Source of the DNA: Acidimicrobiia bacterium
GTDB lineage: Bacteria > Actinomycetota > Acidimicrobiia > Acidimicrobiales > Ilumatobacteraceae
Assembly: GCA_009923785.1 (NCBI GenBank)
Contig: RFSV01000016.1
Location: 1-32,206 of the forward strand
Direction of reading: 5' to 3'
DNA length: 32,206 nucleotides
Shown: positions 1 to 9,335 of the stretch, one piece after another
Layout of the letters: every line of letters starts with the position of its first letter
Numbering within the stretch: position 1 is the stretch's first letter
Position numbers and translations under genes: made by a program
Notes under the pieces: model-generated
The model's input: the letters and a program-made list of their open reading frames with translations, nothing else
The model's database searches: none
What the model was told of the DNA's origin: nothing

Positions 1-1796
1 GGATCATCCTTTTGTTGATCTTCGGGCCGCAACTTCTGCCCGGACCCGACCGCGAGAAAATCGGCTTCGAGGAGTTCATGACCCAAGTCGAAGCCGGACG
101 AGTCGATGAATTCAAGCTGAACAACACCACGCTCGGAATCACGGGTGTCTTCACCAATGGCAGCGAGTTCTCGACCACGGCACCTCCCGGATTCCCGAAC
201 GAATCAGACCGTGCGCTGTTTCGCACGAAGGGTGTCGACTTCCAGGCCAGCACACCTCAGTCCAACTGGCTGGTGAGCCTGATTCCCCTACTGCTGCCCT
301 TCATACTCATCATGGGGTTCCTCGTCTGGATGAACCGACGGGCGTCGGGCCAGATGGGCAACGTGATGTCGATCGGACGCAGCCGCGCCAAGGCCTACAC
401 GACCGACCGGCCCTCCACCACCTTCGCCGATGTCGCGGGGTACGAAGGCGTGAAGACCGAGATCAAAGAAGTCGTCGACTTCTTGCGCATGCCCGAGCGA
501 TTCAAAGAGATCGGCGCCCGCGTTCCGAAGGGAATTCTTCTGGTCGGCCCTCCAGGCACCGGAAAGACTCTCTTCGCTCGTGCGGTGGCCGGTGAAGCAG
601 GTGTCGGATTCCTGTCGGTGACTGGTTCTGACTTCATGGAGATGTTCGTCGGCGTCGGCGCTAGCCGCGTGCGTGATCTCTTCCAGCAAGCCCGCAAGAT
701 GGGGCGAGCCATCATCTTCATCGACGAAATCGACTCCATCGGTCGCAAACGCGGTGCCGGCCTCGGCGGTGGCCACGACGAACGAGAACAGACCCTCAAC
801 CAGATGCTGGCCGAGATGGACGGTTTCGAGACCTCCGAGGGAATCGTCATCATCGCCGCCACCAACCGTCCCGACATCCTCGATCCGGCTCTGTTGCGTC
901 CCGGACGCTTCGATCGCCAAATCGTGGTTCCGCTCCCCGAATTCGAGGAGCGACTGGCCATTTTGAAGGTGCACTCGCTCGACAAGCGAATGGGTCCCGA
1001 CGTCGACCTCGAGGTGATGGCCAAGGGAACGCCCGGAATGAGTGGCGCCGATCTGGCCAACCTCGTCAACGAATCGGCCTTGTTCGCCGTTCGTCGAGGC
1101 AGTGCGCAGATCGAACGCATCGACTTCGAGTCGGCCCGTGACCGCATCATGATGGGAGCCCGCCGCGATTCCCTCATCTTGTCGGCCGAAGAGAAGCGGA
1201 CAACCGCCTATCACGAAGGAGGTCACGCGGTGCTCGCCGCCGTCCTCCCGAACGGCGATCCGCTCCACAAGGTGACCATCCTGCCGCGTGGCATGGCGCT
1301 CGGAGTCACCCAGACACTCCCCGAAGAGCGTCACAGTTACTCACGTGACTACGTCCTCGATCGCATTTGTATGGCGCTCGGAGGACGAGTAGCCGAGCGC
1401 ATCGTGTTCGATCAGCAGACCACCGGGGCCGCCAACGATCTCGAGGTCGTCACGGGCCTCGCTCGTCGCATGGTTCGCGAGTGGGGAATGAGCGACAAGG
1501 TCGGACCGATGGCGTGGCACAACAATCAGCAGGTCTTCCTGGGTGAAGATCTCATGACGAGTGGTCGCGAATATTCCGACGACACCGCCCGTCTCGTCGA
1601 CGAAGAGATCAACACGATCCTTCGTCAACAAGAGGAGCGCGCCGTCGAGATCCTCACCACCCACCGACGTGGCCTCGACCTCGTCGCTCAAGCCCTTCTC
1701 GACGAAGAGACGATCGACGGCGACAAGGTGGCACGGCTGGTCCAGCAGGGACTCGGTGAGCCGTCGCCTTCGGCCGAATCACTCGCCGATCAGTGA
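1..1796 (+). CDS. ftsH: ATP-dependent zinc metalloprotease FtsH (5' truncated by window edge)
   Basis: Membrane-anchored AAA+ protease that extracts and degrades membrane and soluble proteins as a hexamer. The reading frame is open to the window edge, and the first visible residues are hydrophobic (end of the first membrane helix), so the true start lies upstream. Numbering from the TTG at 12: a short extracytoplasmic domain (about 10-85), second membrane helix (about 88-106), AAA+ module with Walker A GPPGTGKT (179-186), Walker B IIFIDEID (234-241) and the Arg-rich second-region-of-homology segment near 287-302. The protease domain has zinc motif HEGGH (401-405) and the later acidic ligand in GAANDLE (D476). 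The usual FtsH motif is HEAGH; the Ala-to-Gly change keeps HExxH. The gene ends inside the stop region of the opposing thioredoxin gene (7-base overlap). Identity is certain; only the N-terminus is missing. Confidence 0.97.
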   Translation, partial: IILLLIFGPQLLPGPDREKIGFEEFMTQVEAGRVDEFKLNNTTLGITGVFTNGSEFSTTAPPGFPNESDRALFRTKGVDFQASTPQSNWLVSLIPLLLPFILIMGFLVWMNRRASGQMGNVMSIGRSRAKAYTTDRPSTTFADVAGYEGVKTEIKEVVDFLRMPERFKEIGARVPKGILLVGPPGTGKTLFARAVAGEAGVGFLSVTGSDFMEMFVGVGASRVRDLFQQARKMGRAIIFIDEIDSIGRKRGAGLGGGHDEREQTLNQMLAEMDGFETSEGIVIIAATNRPDILDPALLRPGRFDRQIVVPLPEFEERLAILKVHSLDKRMGPDVDLEVMAKGTPGMSGADLANLVNESALFAVRRGSAQIERIDFESARDRIMMGARRDSLILSAEEKRTTAYHEGGHAVLAAVLPNGDPLHKVTILPRGMALGVTQTLPEERHSYSRDYVLDRICMALGGRVAERIVFDQQTTGAANDLEVVTGLARRMVREWGMSDKVGPMAWHNNQQVFLGEDLMTSGREYSDDTARLVDEEINTILRQQEERAVEILTTHRRGLDLVAQALLDEETIDGDKVARLVQQGLGEPSPSAESLADQ

Positions 1797-2260
1797 TCGA
1801 CGTCGTGCTCGTGGGCTGCGCAGCCACCCTCCACGACAGGTAGATCTGGGTCGCGCACCCGTGCGACAGCCGCCCACAGATCGGTGGCGGTGACCGGGCC
1901 CAAACTGTGATGGCGCACCACGCCATCACGGTCAGCGACGAGCAAGGTGGGTACGGCATCGATGCCGTACTTGGTGTGCAGGTCGCGGCGAGCCGAATAC
2001 TCCACCTCGGTGACCGTCAACTCAGGGCTGGCCAAGACCACCGCCTTGGCGGTCACATCGGCGCATACGTGACACGACGACGAGGTGAACACCACGACTG
2101 ACCATCCCTCGCCACGCGCCGGAAAGTCGGCCGGGTCGAGTTGCTGTGGAACCGTCCACGACTTCTGCGTCGGGACGTCGACCACTTGGCGTCGCCGCGC
2201 CACGAGGGCAATCGCAGCCACGACGACGAAGACACCGATAGCGACGAAGGCACTGCTCAT
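1790..2260 (-). CDS. Membrane-anchored thioredoxin-like protein
   Basis: 156-residue thioredoxin-fold protein with one N-terminal membrane helix (about residues 4-21), so the domain probably faces the extracytoplasmic side. The redox motif is SSCHVCAD (C63, C66), followed by a cis-Pro loop AVPTLLV. The CHVC dipeptide differs from the CGPC of cytoplasmic thioredoxins. The tail is rich in His and acidic residues and carries an extra Cys (GGCAAHEHD). The ATG at 2260 is chosen over the longer frame because it has a GGAGG ribosome site about 10 bases upstream and begins the membrane helix. It lies 4 bases after the DUF5719 gene and is the last gene of that operon, suggesting a role in thiol handling at the envelope. 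Its substrate is unknown. Convergent with ftsH. Confidence 0.85.
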   Translation of the reverse strand: MSSAFVAIGVFVVVAAIALVARRRQVVDVPTQKSWTVPQQLDPADFPARGEGWSVVVFTSSSCHVCADVTAKAVVLASPELTVTEVEYSARRDLHTKYGIDAVPTLLVADRDGVVRHHSLGPVTATDLWAAVARVRDPDLPVVEGGCAAHEHDVDH

Positions 2261-2264
2261 GATG

Positions 2265-3707
2265 TCATCGCCTCCGTACCGGCAGGGCCAGGGCGTGCAG
2301 ACGTCCCAGGCCGCTCTCGTTACGTTCGACGAGTCGTTCGACCACGATCGCATCGGAGGCCACGATCGAGATCGGCCGTCCCGCGACATCACCGAGCGAA
2401 ATCTCTCGCCGTTCGTTGGCTTGCAGGGTGATCCCGGTCAGATCAGCAACGGGTTCTGGCCCTCCCGGTCCGAACGACGAGACATCGATCGACGTCGGGT
2501 CGGGTGACACGTTCAGGATCACGAGGGCTGGTCCGTCACCGTCGGCCGCTGTCACGGAGGCGAACCACTCGTTCGACAGTGCCTCACCCTGGAGCCCGAG
2601 CATGGACGATGTCACTACCGACTGACCAGCCGGCTCGGTGATCACTCGTTCGACGACCAACGCCGGACCGGAGAGAGCAGTCACGAGCAAGGCATGGGAA
2701 CCGCCACTGATCGACGGAACTCCCGCCACGTCGAAAGTGACCACTTCGCGGCTCGGAACCGTCAGCGAAGCAGCTTCATAGTCGGTTTCGAGTGCCTGAA
2801 CACCGAGAACGACGACATCGGCTTCCACGTCGTCGTCGGTCGGATTGAAAATGATGAGCCGTTCGGTGACACCTTCGGCGAGGCGGCCGTCGGCGAACCA
2901 CCATTCGTCGCTCACCGCCGGAGACGCAAGCGACGTCACGTGGCCGAGACGTCCGGCGCCGAGATAGTGCTGGTCCTTGGCCACCACGACGCGACCCGTC
3001 GTGGCCCTCAGGTTGACCGCGACAACGGGCTCGTCGCGAAATCCTGCGTCCTCCATGTTCAGCACACGAAGCGAGCGCGGCGGAACCACGTATCCCTGCA
3101 ATTGATCAGGTGTTCGCGGTCCGGCTGCGGTGGAGATCTCGACGTCCACGATCGCCGCCGTCGGATACGGGTTGGTCACGAGGACTCTCATGTCGGAACC
3201 TTCGGCGGTGAAGCCGTCGGCCACGTACCAGGAGTCCGAGGTGGTCGCCGTGCACGTCGAGACGGCATCACCCGCCGGATGGCGAGAAATCTGTTCGACG
3301 GATACTTCCGAACGGTCGACCTCGACCATGGAGCTCACGTACGAAGCCGTCACGGCCTCGTCCAGATCGACGACCGCCTGCGAACGCGGTGCCACATCCA
3401 CAGCGATCACCAACGGTTCCTGGTCGATCGAGAACACCGTCACGGTTCCAGACGATGGGCTGTCGGTGGTGTTGGTGAGCACGACCTCTCCTCCGTACTC
3501 ACCACTTTCACTGCGTCCAAGGGCTGAGGTTCCGCCGCAGAACCAGGTGACGGTCACGATCTCGTCGGAAATCACCAGTCGCGGAGTTCCCGGATCGTCA
3601 CCACGTGAGAACACCACGTCCGAGCGTGTCGTATCGGGAGCCGCGACGACGATCACACCAGCCGCGACCAAGAGACCGAGTACGACCACGACGACACGCC
3701 GACTCAT
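2265..3707 (-). CDS. DUF5719 family secreted/membrane-anchored protein
   Basis: 480-residue protein with an N-terminal hydrophobic segment (about residues 4-22, signal peptide or anchor). The rest is built of beta-rich repeats with recurring patterns such as EWWFADGRLAEG, SWYVADGFTAEG and NEWFASVTAADG, about 110-120 residues apart and each followed by a 'LVTNP/IIFNP/ILNVS' strand. This matches what I know of DUF5719, an actinobacterial family of unknown function usually encoded next to a large GT2 membrane protein, as here. The ATG overlaps the stop of the upstream glycosyltransferase gene (ATGA), so translation is probably coupled. A role in assembling or presenting the glycan made by the GT2 protein is inference. 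Family assignment is from memory and context. Confidence 0.82.
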   Translation of the reverse strand: MSRRVVVVVLGLLVAAGVIVVAAPDTTRSDVVFSRGDDPGTPRLVISDEIVTVTWFCGGTSALGRSESGEYGGEVVLTNTTDSPSSGTVTVFSIDQEPLVIAVDVAPRSQAVVDLDEAVTASYVSSMVEVDRSEVSVEQISRHPAGDAVSTCTATTSDSWYVADGFTAEGSDMRVLVTNPYPTAAIVDVEISTAAGPRTPDQLQGYVVPPRSLRVLNMEDAGFRDEPVVAVNLRATTGRVVVAKDQHYLGAGRLGHVTSLASPAVSDEWWFADGRLAEGVTERLIIFNPTDDDVEADVVVLGVQALETDYEAASLTVPSREVVTFDVAGVPSISGGSHALLVTALSGPALVVERVITEPAGQSVVTSSMLGLQGEALSNEWFASVTAADGDGPALVILNVSPDPTSIDVSSFGPGGPEPVADLTGITLQANERREISLGDVAGRPISIVASDAIVVERLVERNESGLGRLHALALPVRRR

Positions 3708-6700
3708 CGACCATCTCCCGAATTGTCAGCCAACGGGCTCGCTGTCATCTGAATGACCGGCGACAGGTCGATCTCGGGAACGTGACGACGGCGACGTATT
3801 GCGACGAGGGCTCCAGCCCAGACCACGATCTGCACTGCGAGCCACGCCCAACGACTGACTGGACGTTCGTAGTGCAGTGCCACCTCTCCTCGTGTCTCGA
3901 GAGGAAATGCCATGACCGATCCGAAGGAGCCTTGTGCGTCGACCCGACGTCCGTCGACGTCGACCCACCAACGATCGTCGAAAGGAATCCCGAGATGCAC
4001 GTAACCAGGTCCGAGGGGTTCGATCGGACTCGACCACGCGGACGTCCCAGCAAGGACCGGGCGCGTACTACCAAATTCAGTACGCACCAATGCGTCCGCA
4101 CCACCGAGTTCACTCGCCGCCGCCGCCTCGTCGCTCAACATGGCCGTGGTCGAGATCCACTGCTCGTTCTCGAACACAAACATGCTCGCTGGGCTGTACA
4201 CCGCTCGTAGGTCGAGCTGTTCGCGCAGTGCGGCGACCAGACCCTCGGGAAGTGGTCGCGGCGACTCCGATGTGGAGCGCACTCGGTCGATCACCGGAAC
4301 GACGACGTACCTGATTCCGAACGGAGCCATCAGTCGTCCAGCACGCGCCGTCGAACGCACGGCCATCGCCGTGAGAATGTCGTCGACCACCCGTCCGTCG
4401 ATCGAATCGGGTGCCGACCACGTTTCGTTGAGGTCGAACCGCCCACCGTCGACGATGGAATAAGCGATTCCCTCGGTGTGGAATCGATCGGCCCCTGGCA
4501 CGAGCTCCGGGTCGCCGACCACGAGAACTCGGTAGTCACCACTCGACATCGGATCGGCCAGTAGTTCGTCAAGTTGAGTCACGAAACTCGTGGACGGCTG
4601 TTTCCAGTGACCATCGACTGCTACCGCCGCGATCGGCAGGCAGCCAACGGCCACGGCCGCCAGAGCGATCAGACTCACCGGCTGACGAAGCCCGAATCGA
4701 CCTCCACGTACGTCGAATTGGAACGATGTGTACAGAGTTCCGGCACCGAGAGCGAGGCCGAAGGCGACCGGTGCGAGCAGGACTCCGGCTTGTGGCAACC
4801 ACCAGGCTCCACCATCGGCCGTGACCGCCAAGGCGAGAAACACCGATGACACGAGCACAGCCGTGAAGGCTCCGGCGAGCCGCGCCGACCGAGCCACGAT
4901 CAGGCCGACCAGCAAAGCCACGTACAACGCGATCACGAAACCGCCGAGTGCCGCTGGCCCGATGTCGAACGTCATGAGCCGCCACAGTCCGCGATCGGCG
5001 GTCAGCCGTTCGGGAGCACCGACCACGGCGAGCCAGCCGTCCCCGTCGAGGAAACGAAGAGACCACGGAAGTTGCAGAACGATCGCTCCGGTGAAGGCGA
5101 CCAAGCCTGCGGCGATCGTGATCACCGAACGACGCCACGTGTCACCCGCCAACAACGCCGCGACGGCTACGACCACGAGGACGACGAGCGCGACGACGGC
5201 AGCCGCCGGCGCGAAGGCAGCGGCCACTGTGACCACGACGACCAGTCGGGCCAATGACGACACTCGATCCTCGATCGACGTTTCATCGACCACCCGTCGA
5301 GCCAGAACGACGACCCAAGGCACCACGGCATAGGCGACCAAGGCCGCCAACCGACCCGAGGCAATTGCCGCGAACGGAAGCGGCACCGCCGCGTACGCGA
5401 CGGTCGCCACGAGTCCACCACGACCCGGAACGAGCCGTGACACCCCCCACCACCCGACGACAAGCGCACCAAGAATTCCGACGGTCTGCAGAAGTCCCAT
5501 CTGCGCGAATGCGGCCAACCCGGCGATTCCGAGCAACAACAGCCCGGTGGGTTGAGCAGTCGTGTCGCCGAGTCCACGATCCCACCAGCCCGACAGATGG
5601 GAGCGGATCATGTCGACAGGCGATTCGGGGATCGGCAACAGCTCTCCGACAGGACTAACACCATCGGTGATCATCCGCCGGCCGCCGATGAGCAACAAAG
5701 CAACGAGAGCTGTCCACACGACGGCTGACAACGTGGAACGATCTTTCGTCGGCGCGCCTTGATCGAGTTCTCCTTGAAGCGCTCGTCCACGACGGAAACG
5801 GTTCCAACGAACGCTTCCCCTGACCTGAAGATCGGCGATCTCGCGGTCGGGCACGGTTCGAATGGCCGCAATGCGTCGACGGCGCGCCACGAGGCGCGGC
5901 AGCCCGGTCGCCAAGGACACGATGGCAGCGAGACGCGCCGTCGCCGCTCGGGGTCGACCGCGCAACAAAGCGACGAGAGCCGTCGCGAGTCCCAAGATCA
6001 CGAGACCGGGAATCACGGTGACGAGCCGCAGTCCGCCCGTCGCCGACACGACGGTGGCCAGACGCTGGCGTTCGGCATCGGACTCGTTCATCAACTCGGG
6101 TGCGCGGTGGTGCATCGCCTGGCGATGACGAGCCACCGCGTCAGGAACGACGACGACTCGCGCGCCGGCGATGTGGGCCCGCCAGCAAAGATCGAGACCT
6201 TCACCGTGGAACGGATGGTCGACATCGAACCCATCGAGCCGTCGGAACAGATCGGCTCGAACGAGGAGGCAGGCCGACGAGAGGGCAAACTTGTCGCCGG
6301 TGGCGTCGTGTTGTTCTTGGTCGAGTTCAAGCGGTTCGAGTCCGTCGTCGAGCTCCCCGAAACGGTCGACGTCGTAGCCGACCGACGACAAGATGTCGGG
6401 TGCGTCGAAGCGAACCAACTTCGGACCGAGAATCCCGGCATTCGACCGAAACATCTCTTCCACCAATTGTCGAATGGCGTCAGGGGCCAGGGCCACGTCG
6501 TCGTGCATCACGACGAAGAGCCCGCCGTCGCCGTCCACCAGGCGCAAGACCTGGTTGGCGGCTCGAGCAAACCCCACATCGCCCACTCCACGAACGTGGA
6601 CCGCCGGCAGCAATGATTCGGCGAGTCGACGGTGGTCGGCCACGATCGCCTCGTCAGCCGACGTGACGAGCAGGACCACCTGCACAGTCGGATAGTCCTG

Positions 6701-6838
6701 GGCGGCCAGGGACGCCAGGACATCGGCCAGGTCGGGACTGGACGGGGCGACCACCACCGCGGCCACGACCCCGGGGACCGCCCCACCCGGTGTCGCCTGG
6801 CCCATGACGGACTCGGACGGGGTGGAGGGTGAGGCCAC
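3704..6838 (-). CDS. Large GT2 glycosyltransferase fused to a polytopic membrane domain
   Basis: 1044-residue fusion. Residues about 20-240 form a GT-A family 2 glycosyltransferase: the nucleotide/metal motif is MHDDVAL (111-117), the donor/acceptor region contains SSACLLVRADLF (187-198), and the acidic catalytic motif is HGEGLDLCWR (211-220). The remaining ~800 residues hold many membrane helices (from about 265 onward) with an extracytoplasmic segment near the C-terminus (SAPDSIDGR, YVVVPVIDR, GYVHLGIPFDDRWWVDVDG), then a final helix. Such proteins transfer sugars at the cytoplasmic membrane; the acceptor cannot be told. The start is a GTG with a TAGTCT -10 box nine bases upstream, implying a very short leader; an in-frame ATG at residue 12 (6805) is an alternative. 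First gene of a GT2-DUF5719-thioredoxin operon, divergent from the flippase. Confidence 0.87.
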   Translation of the reverse strand: MASPSTPSESVMGQATPGGAVPGVVAAVVVAPSSPDLADVLASLAAQDYPTVQVVLLVTSADEAIVADHRRLAESLLPAVHVRGVGDVGFARAANQVLRLVDGDGGLFVVMHDDVALAPDAIRQLVEEMFRSNAGILGPKLVRFDAPDILSSVGYDVDRFGELDDGLEPLELDQEQHDATGDKFALSSACLLVRADLFRRLDGFDVDHPFHGEGLDLCWRAHIAGARVVVVPDAVARHRQAMHHRAPELMNESDAERQRLATVVSATGGLRLVTVIPGLVILGLATALVALLRGRPRAATARLAAIVSLATGLPRLVARRRRIAAIRTVPDREIADLQVRGSVRWNRFRRGRALQGELDQGAPTKDRSTLSAVVWTALVALLLIGGRRMITDGVSPVGELLPIPESPVDMIRSHLSGWWDRGLGDTTAQPTGLLLLGIAGLAAFAQMGLLQTVGILGALVVGWWGVSRLVPGRGGLVATVAYAAVPLPFAAIASGRLAALVAYAVVPWVVVLARRVVDETSIEDRVSSLARLVVVVTVAAAFAPAAAVVALVVLVVVAVAALLAGDTWRRSVITIAAGLVAFTGAIVLQLPWSLRFLDGDGWLAVVGAPERLTADRGLWRLMTFDIGPAALGGFVIALYVALLVGLIVARSARLAGAFTAVLVSSVFLALAVTADGGAWWLPQAGVLLAPVAFGLALGAGTLYTSFQFDVRGGRFGLRQPVSLIALAAVAVGCLPIAAVAVDGHWKQPSTSFVTQLDELLADPMSSGDYRVLVVGDPELVPGADRFHTEGIAYSIVDGGRFDLNETWSAPDSIDGRVVDDILTAMAVRSTARAGRLMAPFGIRYVVVPVIDRVRSTSESPRPLPEGLVAALREQLDLRAVYSPASMFVFENEQWISTTAMLSDEAAAASELGGADALVRTEFGSTRPVLAGTSAWSSPIEPLGPGYVHLGIPFDDRWWVDVDGRRVDAQGSFGSVMAFPLETRGEVALHYERPVSRWAWLAVQIVVWAGALVAIRRRRHVPEIDLSPVIQMTASPLADNSGDGR

Positions 6839-6847
6839 GATGGGCGA

Positions 6848-6853
6848 AGACTA
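6848..6853 (-). promoter_or_regulatory. -10 box of the GT2-DUF5719-thioredoxin operon
   Basis: TAGTCT on the minus strand, nine bases before the GTG at 6838. The predicted transcript would begin about three bases before the start codon. No convincing -35. The same hexamer precedes pafB. Confidence 0.5.
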
Positions 6854-6908
6854 CCTGTGTGGCCTGCCCCGATGAGGTCGCTCCCCCGTTCGACACCCCC
6901 TGCATCGC

Positions 6909-6914
6909 TAGCGT
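6909..6914 (+). promoter_or_regulatory. Candidate -10 box of the flippase gene
   Basis: TAGCGT on the plus strand, 13 bases before the ATG at 6928. Predicted start near 6921 gives a leader of under ten bases with no Shine-Dalgarno site. An in-frame GTG at 6916 also exists. No clear -35. Confidence 0.35.
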
Positions 6915-6927
6915 GGTGACCCTGACG

Positions 6928-8274
6928 ATGAGCCGACATGATGACGCCGCGATGAGCCAGACCGACCAGGGCGTCGAGCCCCGACATTCTCTTCCCGAGG
7001 GCACCACCGCCGTCGGCGTCGGTCTCGTGATCGCCGGGCTTTCGAGCTATCTCTTCTTCAAAGTCGGCCAGGAGGCCCTCGGCAAGGACGACTTCAAGCC
7101 CATCGTCGCCCTCTGGTTCGCCACCTTCGTCGTGGCACCGGGTTTCTTTTTGCCCCTCGAACAGGAGATGGGTCGGGCTCTGGCCCACCGTCGTGCGCTC
7201 GGAATCGGCGGTCGGCCGATCGTGGCACGAGTGGTACCTCTCGGCGTGGCTATCGCCACCGTTGTCGTGGCCGTCATGGCTGGGTTCAGTGCCATCGCCA
7301 CGCGGGAATTCTTCGAGGGGTACGCCCTTGTCACGGCCTCGTTGATCATCGCTTTCATGGCCTACGCCCCAGCCCATCTCGCCCGGGGTATTTGTTCGGG
7401 TCAGGCCCGATTCTCGTCGTACGGCATCGTCATGGGCGCCGACGGCTTCGTTCGCGTCGTCGGTGCCGTCATCCTGTGGCAACTCGGTGTCGAGAACGTC
7501 GGCGCCTATGCGCTCCTGGTCGCTTTGTCACCCCTGACGGGAGTGGCGTACGTAGCGGCCCGAGGACGGCTCTCCACCGATGACGGACCGGAGGCGCCAT
7601 GGAGCGAAGTCACTCCGAACCTCGGCTGGCTTCTACTCGGGTCGCTCATGGGTGCCGGACTCGTGAATGCCGGGCCAATCGCCGTCGACATCCTCGCTCG
7701 ATCCGACGAAGCCGAGCGCGTCACACGTTTTGGCAACGGTGTCCTTCTCGCTCGCATCCCGCTCTTTCTCTTTCAGGCAGTGCAAGCGGCGCTTCTCCCC
7801 CGCCTGGCGCGTCTTGCCGCGCAGCAGGATCTGCAGGAATTCCGCAACGGTTTCCGTCGGTTGCTACTCGTCGTGATCGGGGTCGGAGCCATCGGCACCG
7901 TCGGGTCATTTCTCGTCGGACCACCGCTGCTCGACGTCGTGTACGACGGCGGCCTCGACCGTCGCACTCTCACCCTTCTCGCTCTCGGGAGCTCGATCTA
8001 CATGGTCGCTCTCGCCACGGCTCAAGCCGTGATCGCCTTGCACGGCCATGCCATGGTGGGCGTCGGGTGGCTGGTATCGATGGGAGTGTTCGTCGTGACC
8101 ACTGCAATCGGCGCCGACGACCTGTATCTCCGAGTCGAGATCGGACTGGTGGCCAGTTCGGTCTGCGGCCTTGTGATCTTCGCCATCTCGTTGCGCCGTC
8201 GGCTGGCTGAAGGGTTCACTCCTGACGCCAGTTCCGCGCTCGAAGCATTCACCGACCGGCCGCTCGAAGGCTGA
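6928..8274 (+). CDS. Polysaccharide flippase-like membrane protein (MviN/Wzx-type, MATE/PST superfamily)
   Basis: 448-residue polytopic membrane protein with about 12-14 hydrophobic helices through its length, for example VGVGLVIAGLSSYLFF near the start and LVASSVCGLVIFAISL near the end. Length and pattern fit oligosaccharide/lipid-linked flippases, which move lipid-linked glycan units across the membrane. The segment LFLFQAVQAALLPRLARLA resembles the central helix of this family. The frame is open back to 6829, but ATG 6928 (or ATG 6952) is preferred because the earlier residues (FDTPCIASVV) look non-coding and overlap the divergent promoter region. The position among glycosyltransferases fits an exporter for the locus's glycan; the exact substrate is unknown. 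Its TGA abuts the stop of gmd, together forming TGATCA. Confidence 0.8.
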   Translation: MSRHDDAAMSQTDQGVEPRHSLPEGTTAVGVGLVIAGLSSYLFFKVGQEALGKDDFKPIVALWFATFVVAPGFFLPLEQEMGRALAHRRALGIGGRPIVARVVPLGVAIATVVVAVMAGFSAIATREFFEGYALVTASLIIAFMAYAPAHLARGICSGQARFSSYGIVMGADGFVRVVGAVILWQLGVENVGAYALLVALSPLTGVAYVAARGRLSTDDGPEAPWSEVTPNLGWLLLGSLMGAGLVNAGPIAVDILARSDEAERVTRFGNGVLLARIPLFLFQAVQAALLPRLARLAAQQDLQEFRNGFRRLLLVVIGVGAIGTVGSFLVGPPLLDVVYDGGLDRRTLTLLALGSSIYMVALATAQAVIALHGHAMVGVGWLVSMGVFVVTTAIGADDLYLRVEIGLVASSVCGLVIFAISLRRRLAEGFTPDASSALEAFTDRPLEG

Positions 8275-9273
8275 TCAGGACGGAATCGCCAGACCAGCCT
8301 TGGTCGCCTCGCGCTGCAGGTCGTGAGCGACCATCATCTTCACGAGCTCAGCGAAGGTGACTTCGGGTTCCCATCCCAACTTCTCGCGCGCCTTGGAGGC
8401 GTCACCGATGAGCAGATCGACCTCAGCCGGGCGGAAGAACTTCGGATCCTGGCGGATGTACTTCTTCCAGTCGTCCAGTCCCACTTCGGCAAAGGCCAAC
8501 TGCACCAATTCCTCGATTGTGTGCGTTTCCCCGGTGGCGATCACGTAGTCGTCGGCTTCGGGCTGCTGCAGCATGAGCCACATCGCCTTCACGTAGTCGC
8601 CTGCATAGCCCCAATCACGCTTGGCATCGAGGTTGCCCATCACCAGTTCGTCCTGAAGACCGAGACGAATACGAGCCGCCGCATTGGTGACTTTGCGCGT
8701 CACGAACTCGACACCGCGACGAGGACCCTCATGATTGAAGAGAATTCCCGAACAGGCATACAGCCCGTAGCTCTCGCGATAGTTGACGGTGATGTGATGA
8801 CCGAAGACCTTGGCGCATCCATACGGTGATCGCGGATGGAACGGAGTCTTTTCGGACTGGGGAATCTCTCTCACCTTGCCGAACATCTCCGAGGACGAAG
8901 CCTGATAGAAGCGAATCGGATTGTTCTCGGCACCGCCCACCATGCGAACTGCTTCGAGCATGCGCAAGACGCCCGTACCGGTGAGATTCGAGGTGAGTTC
9001 GGCCTGATTCCACGACAGAGCCACGAACGAGATGGCGGCCAGGTTGTACACCTCGTCGGGCTGCGCAACTTCGAGAGCCTTCACGAGCGAAGGAAGATCG
9101 GCCAAGTCTCCCGGCAGGATCTCGACGAATGGGAATTCGTCGCGCATCATCTCGAGTTTGGGGTTGTTCTGTCCCTTGACGACGCCGAACACCTCGTAAC
9201 CCTTCTCATGGAGAAGGTGCGCCAGGTGCTGGCCGTCTTGACCAGTGACTCCGGTGATGAGGGCGCGGGGCAT
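8275..9273 (-). CDS. gmd: GDP-mannose 4,6-dehydratase
   Basis: 332-residue extended short-chain dehydrogenase that converts GDP-D-mannose to GDP-4-keto-6-deoxy-D-mannose, the branch point to GDP-fucose, GDP-rhamnose and related sugars. NADP-binding motif GVTGQDGQ (8-15); the active-site Ser/Thr-Glu pair lies in SSSEMFG (126-132); the Tyr-Lys pair is YGCAK (Y151, K155); the family segments FNHEGPRRG and [11 protein letters not shown] are present. Length is slightly below the usual 340-370. ATG 9273 has GGAG five bases upstream. The GDP-mannose supplier is probably the ManC-like enzyme at 13055-14059. No reductase or epimerase to finish a specific deoxysugar is recognisable nearby: the only other SDR in the window lacks its catalytic residues. 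Confidence 0.95.
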   Translation of the reverse strand: MPRALITGVTGQDGQHLAHLLHEKGYEVFGVVKGQNNPKLEMMRDEFPFVEILPGDLADLPSLVKALEVAQPDEVYNLAAISFVALSWNQAELTSNLTGTGVLRMLEAVRMVGGAENNPIRFYQASSSEMFGKVREIPQSEKTPFHPRSPYGCAKVFGHHITVNYRESYGLYACSGILFNHEGPRRGVEFVTRKVTNAAARIRLGLQDELVMGNLDAKRDWGYAGDYVKAMWLMLQQPEADDYVIATGETHTIEELVQLAFAEVGLDDWKKYIRQDPKFFRPAEVDLLIGDASKAREKLGWEPEVTFAELVKMMVAHDLQREATKAGLAIPS

Positions 9274-9311
9274 GGGACTCCTTCGTCGATGCCCGTCGAG
9301 GGCGTCGGCGC

Positions 9312-9317
9312 AGTCTA
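9312..9317 (-). promoter_or_regulatory. Candidate -10 box of gmd
   Basis: TAGACT on the minus strand, 38 bases before the gmd ATG, giving a leader of about 30 bases that carries the GGAG ribosome site. It lies seven bases from the divergent -10 box at 9324, so the two promoters overlap. No clear -35. Confidence 0.35.
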
Positions 9318-9323
9318 CGGTCG

Positions 9324-9329
9324 TACACT
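9324..9329 (+). promoter_or_regulatory. -10 box of the leaderless GT4-cofD-cofE operon
   Basis: TACACT on the plus strand, exactly six bases before the GTG at 9336, so transcription is predicted to start at or next to the start codon. No ribosome site and no convincing -35. Confidence 0.6.
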
Positions 9330-9335
9330 CGTCAC

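Noticed and set aside
288-1334. 348-residue open frame antisense to ftsH
   Set aside because: It lies wholly within ftsH, whose domains are unmistakable, and its translation has the His/Asp/Glu-rich look of antisense GC-rich coding DNA, with no domain.
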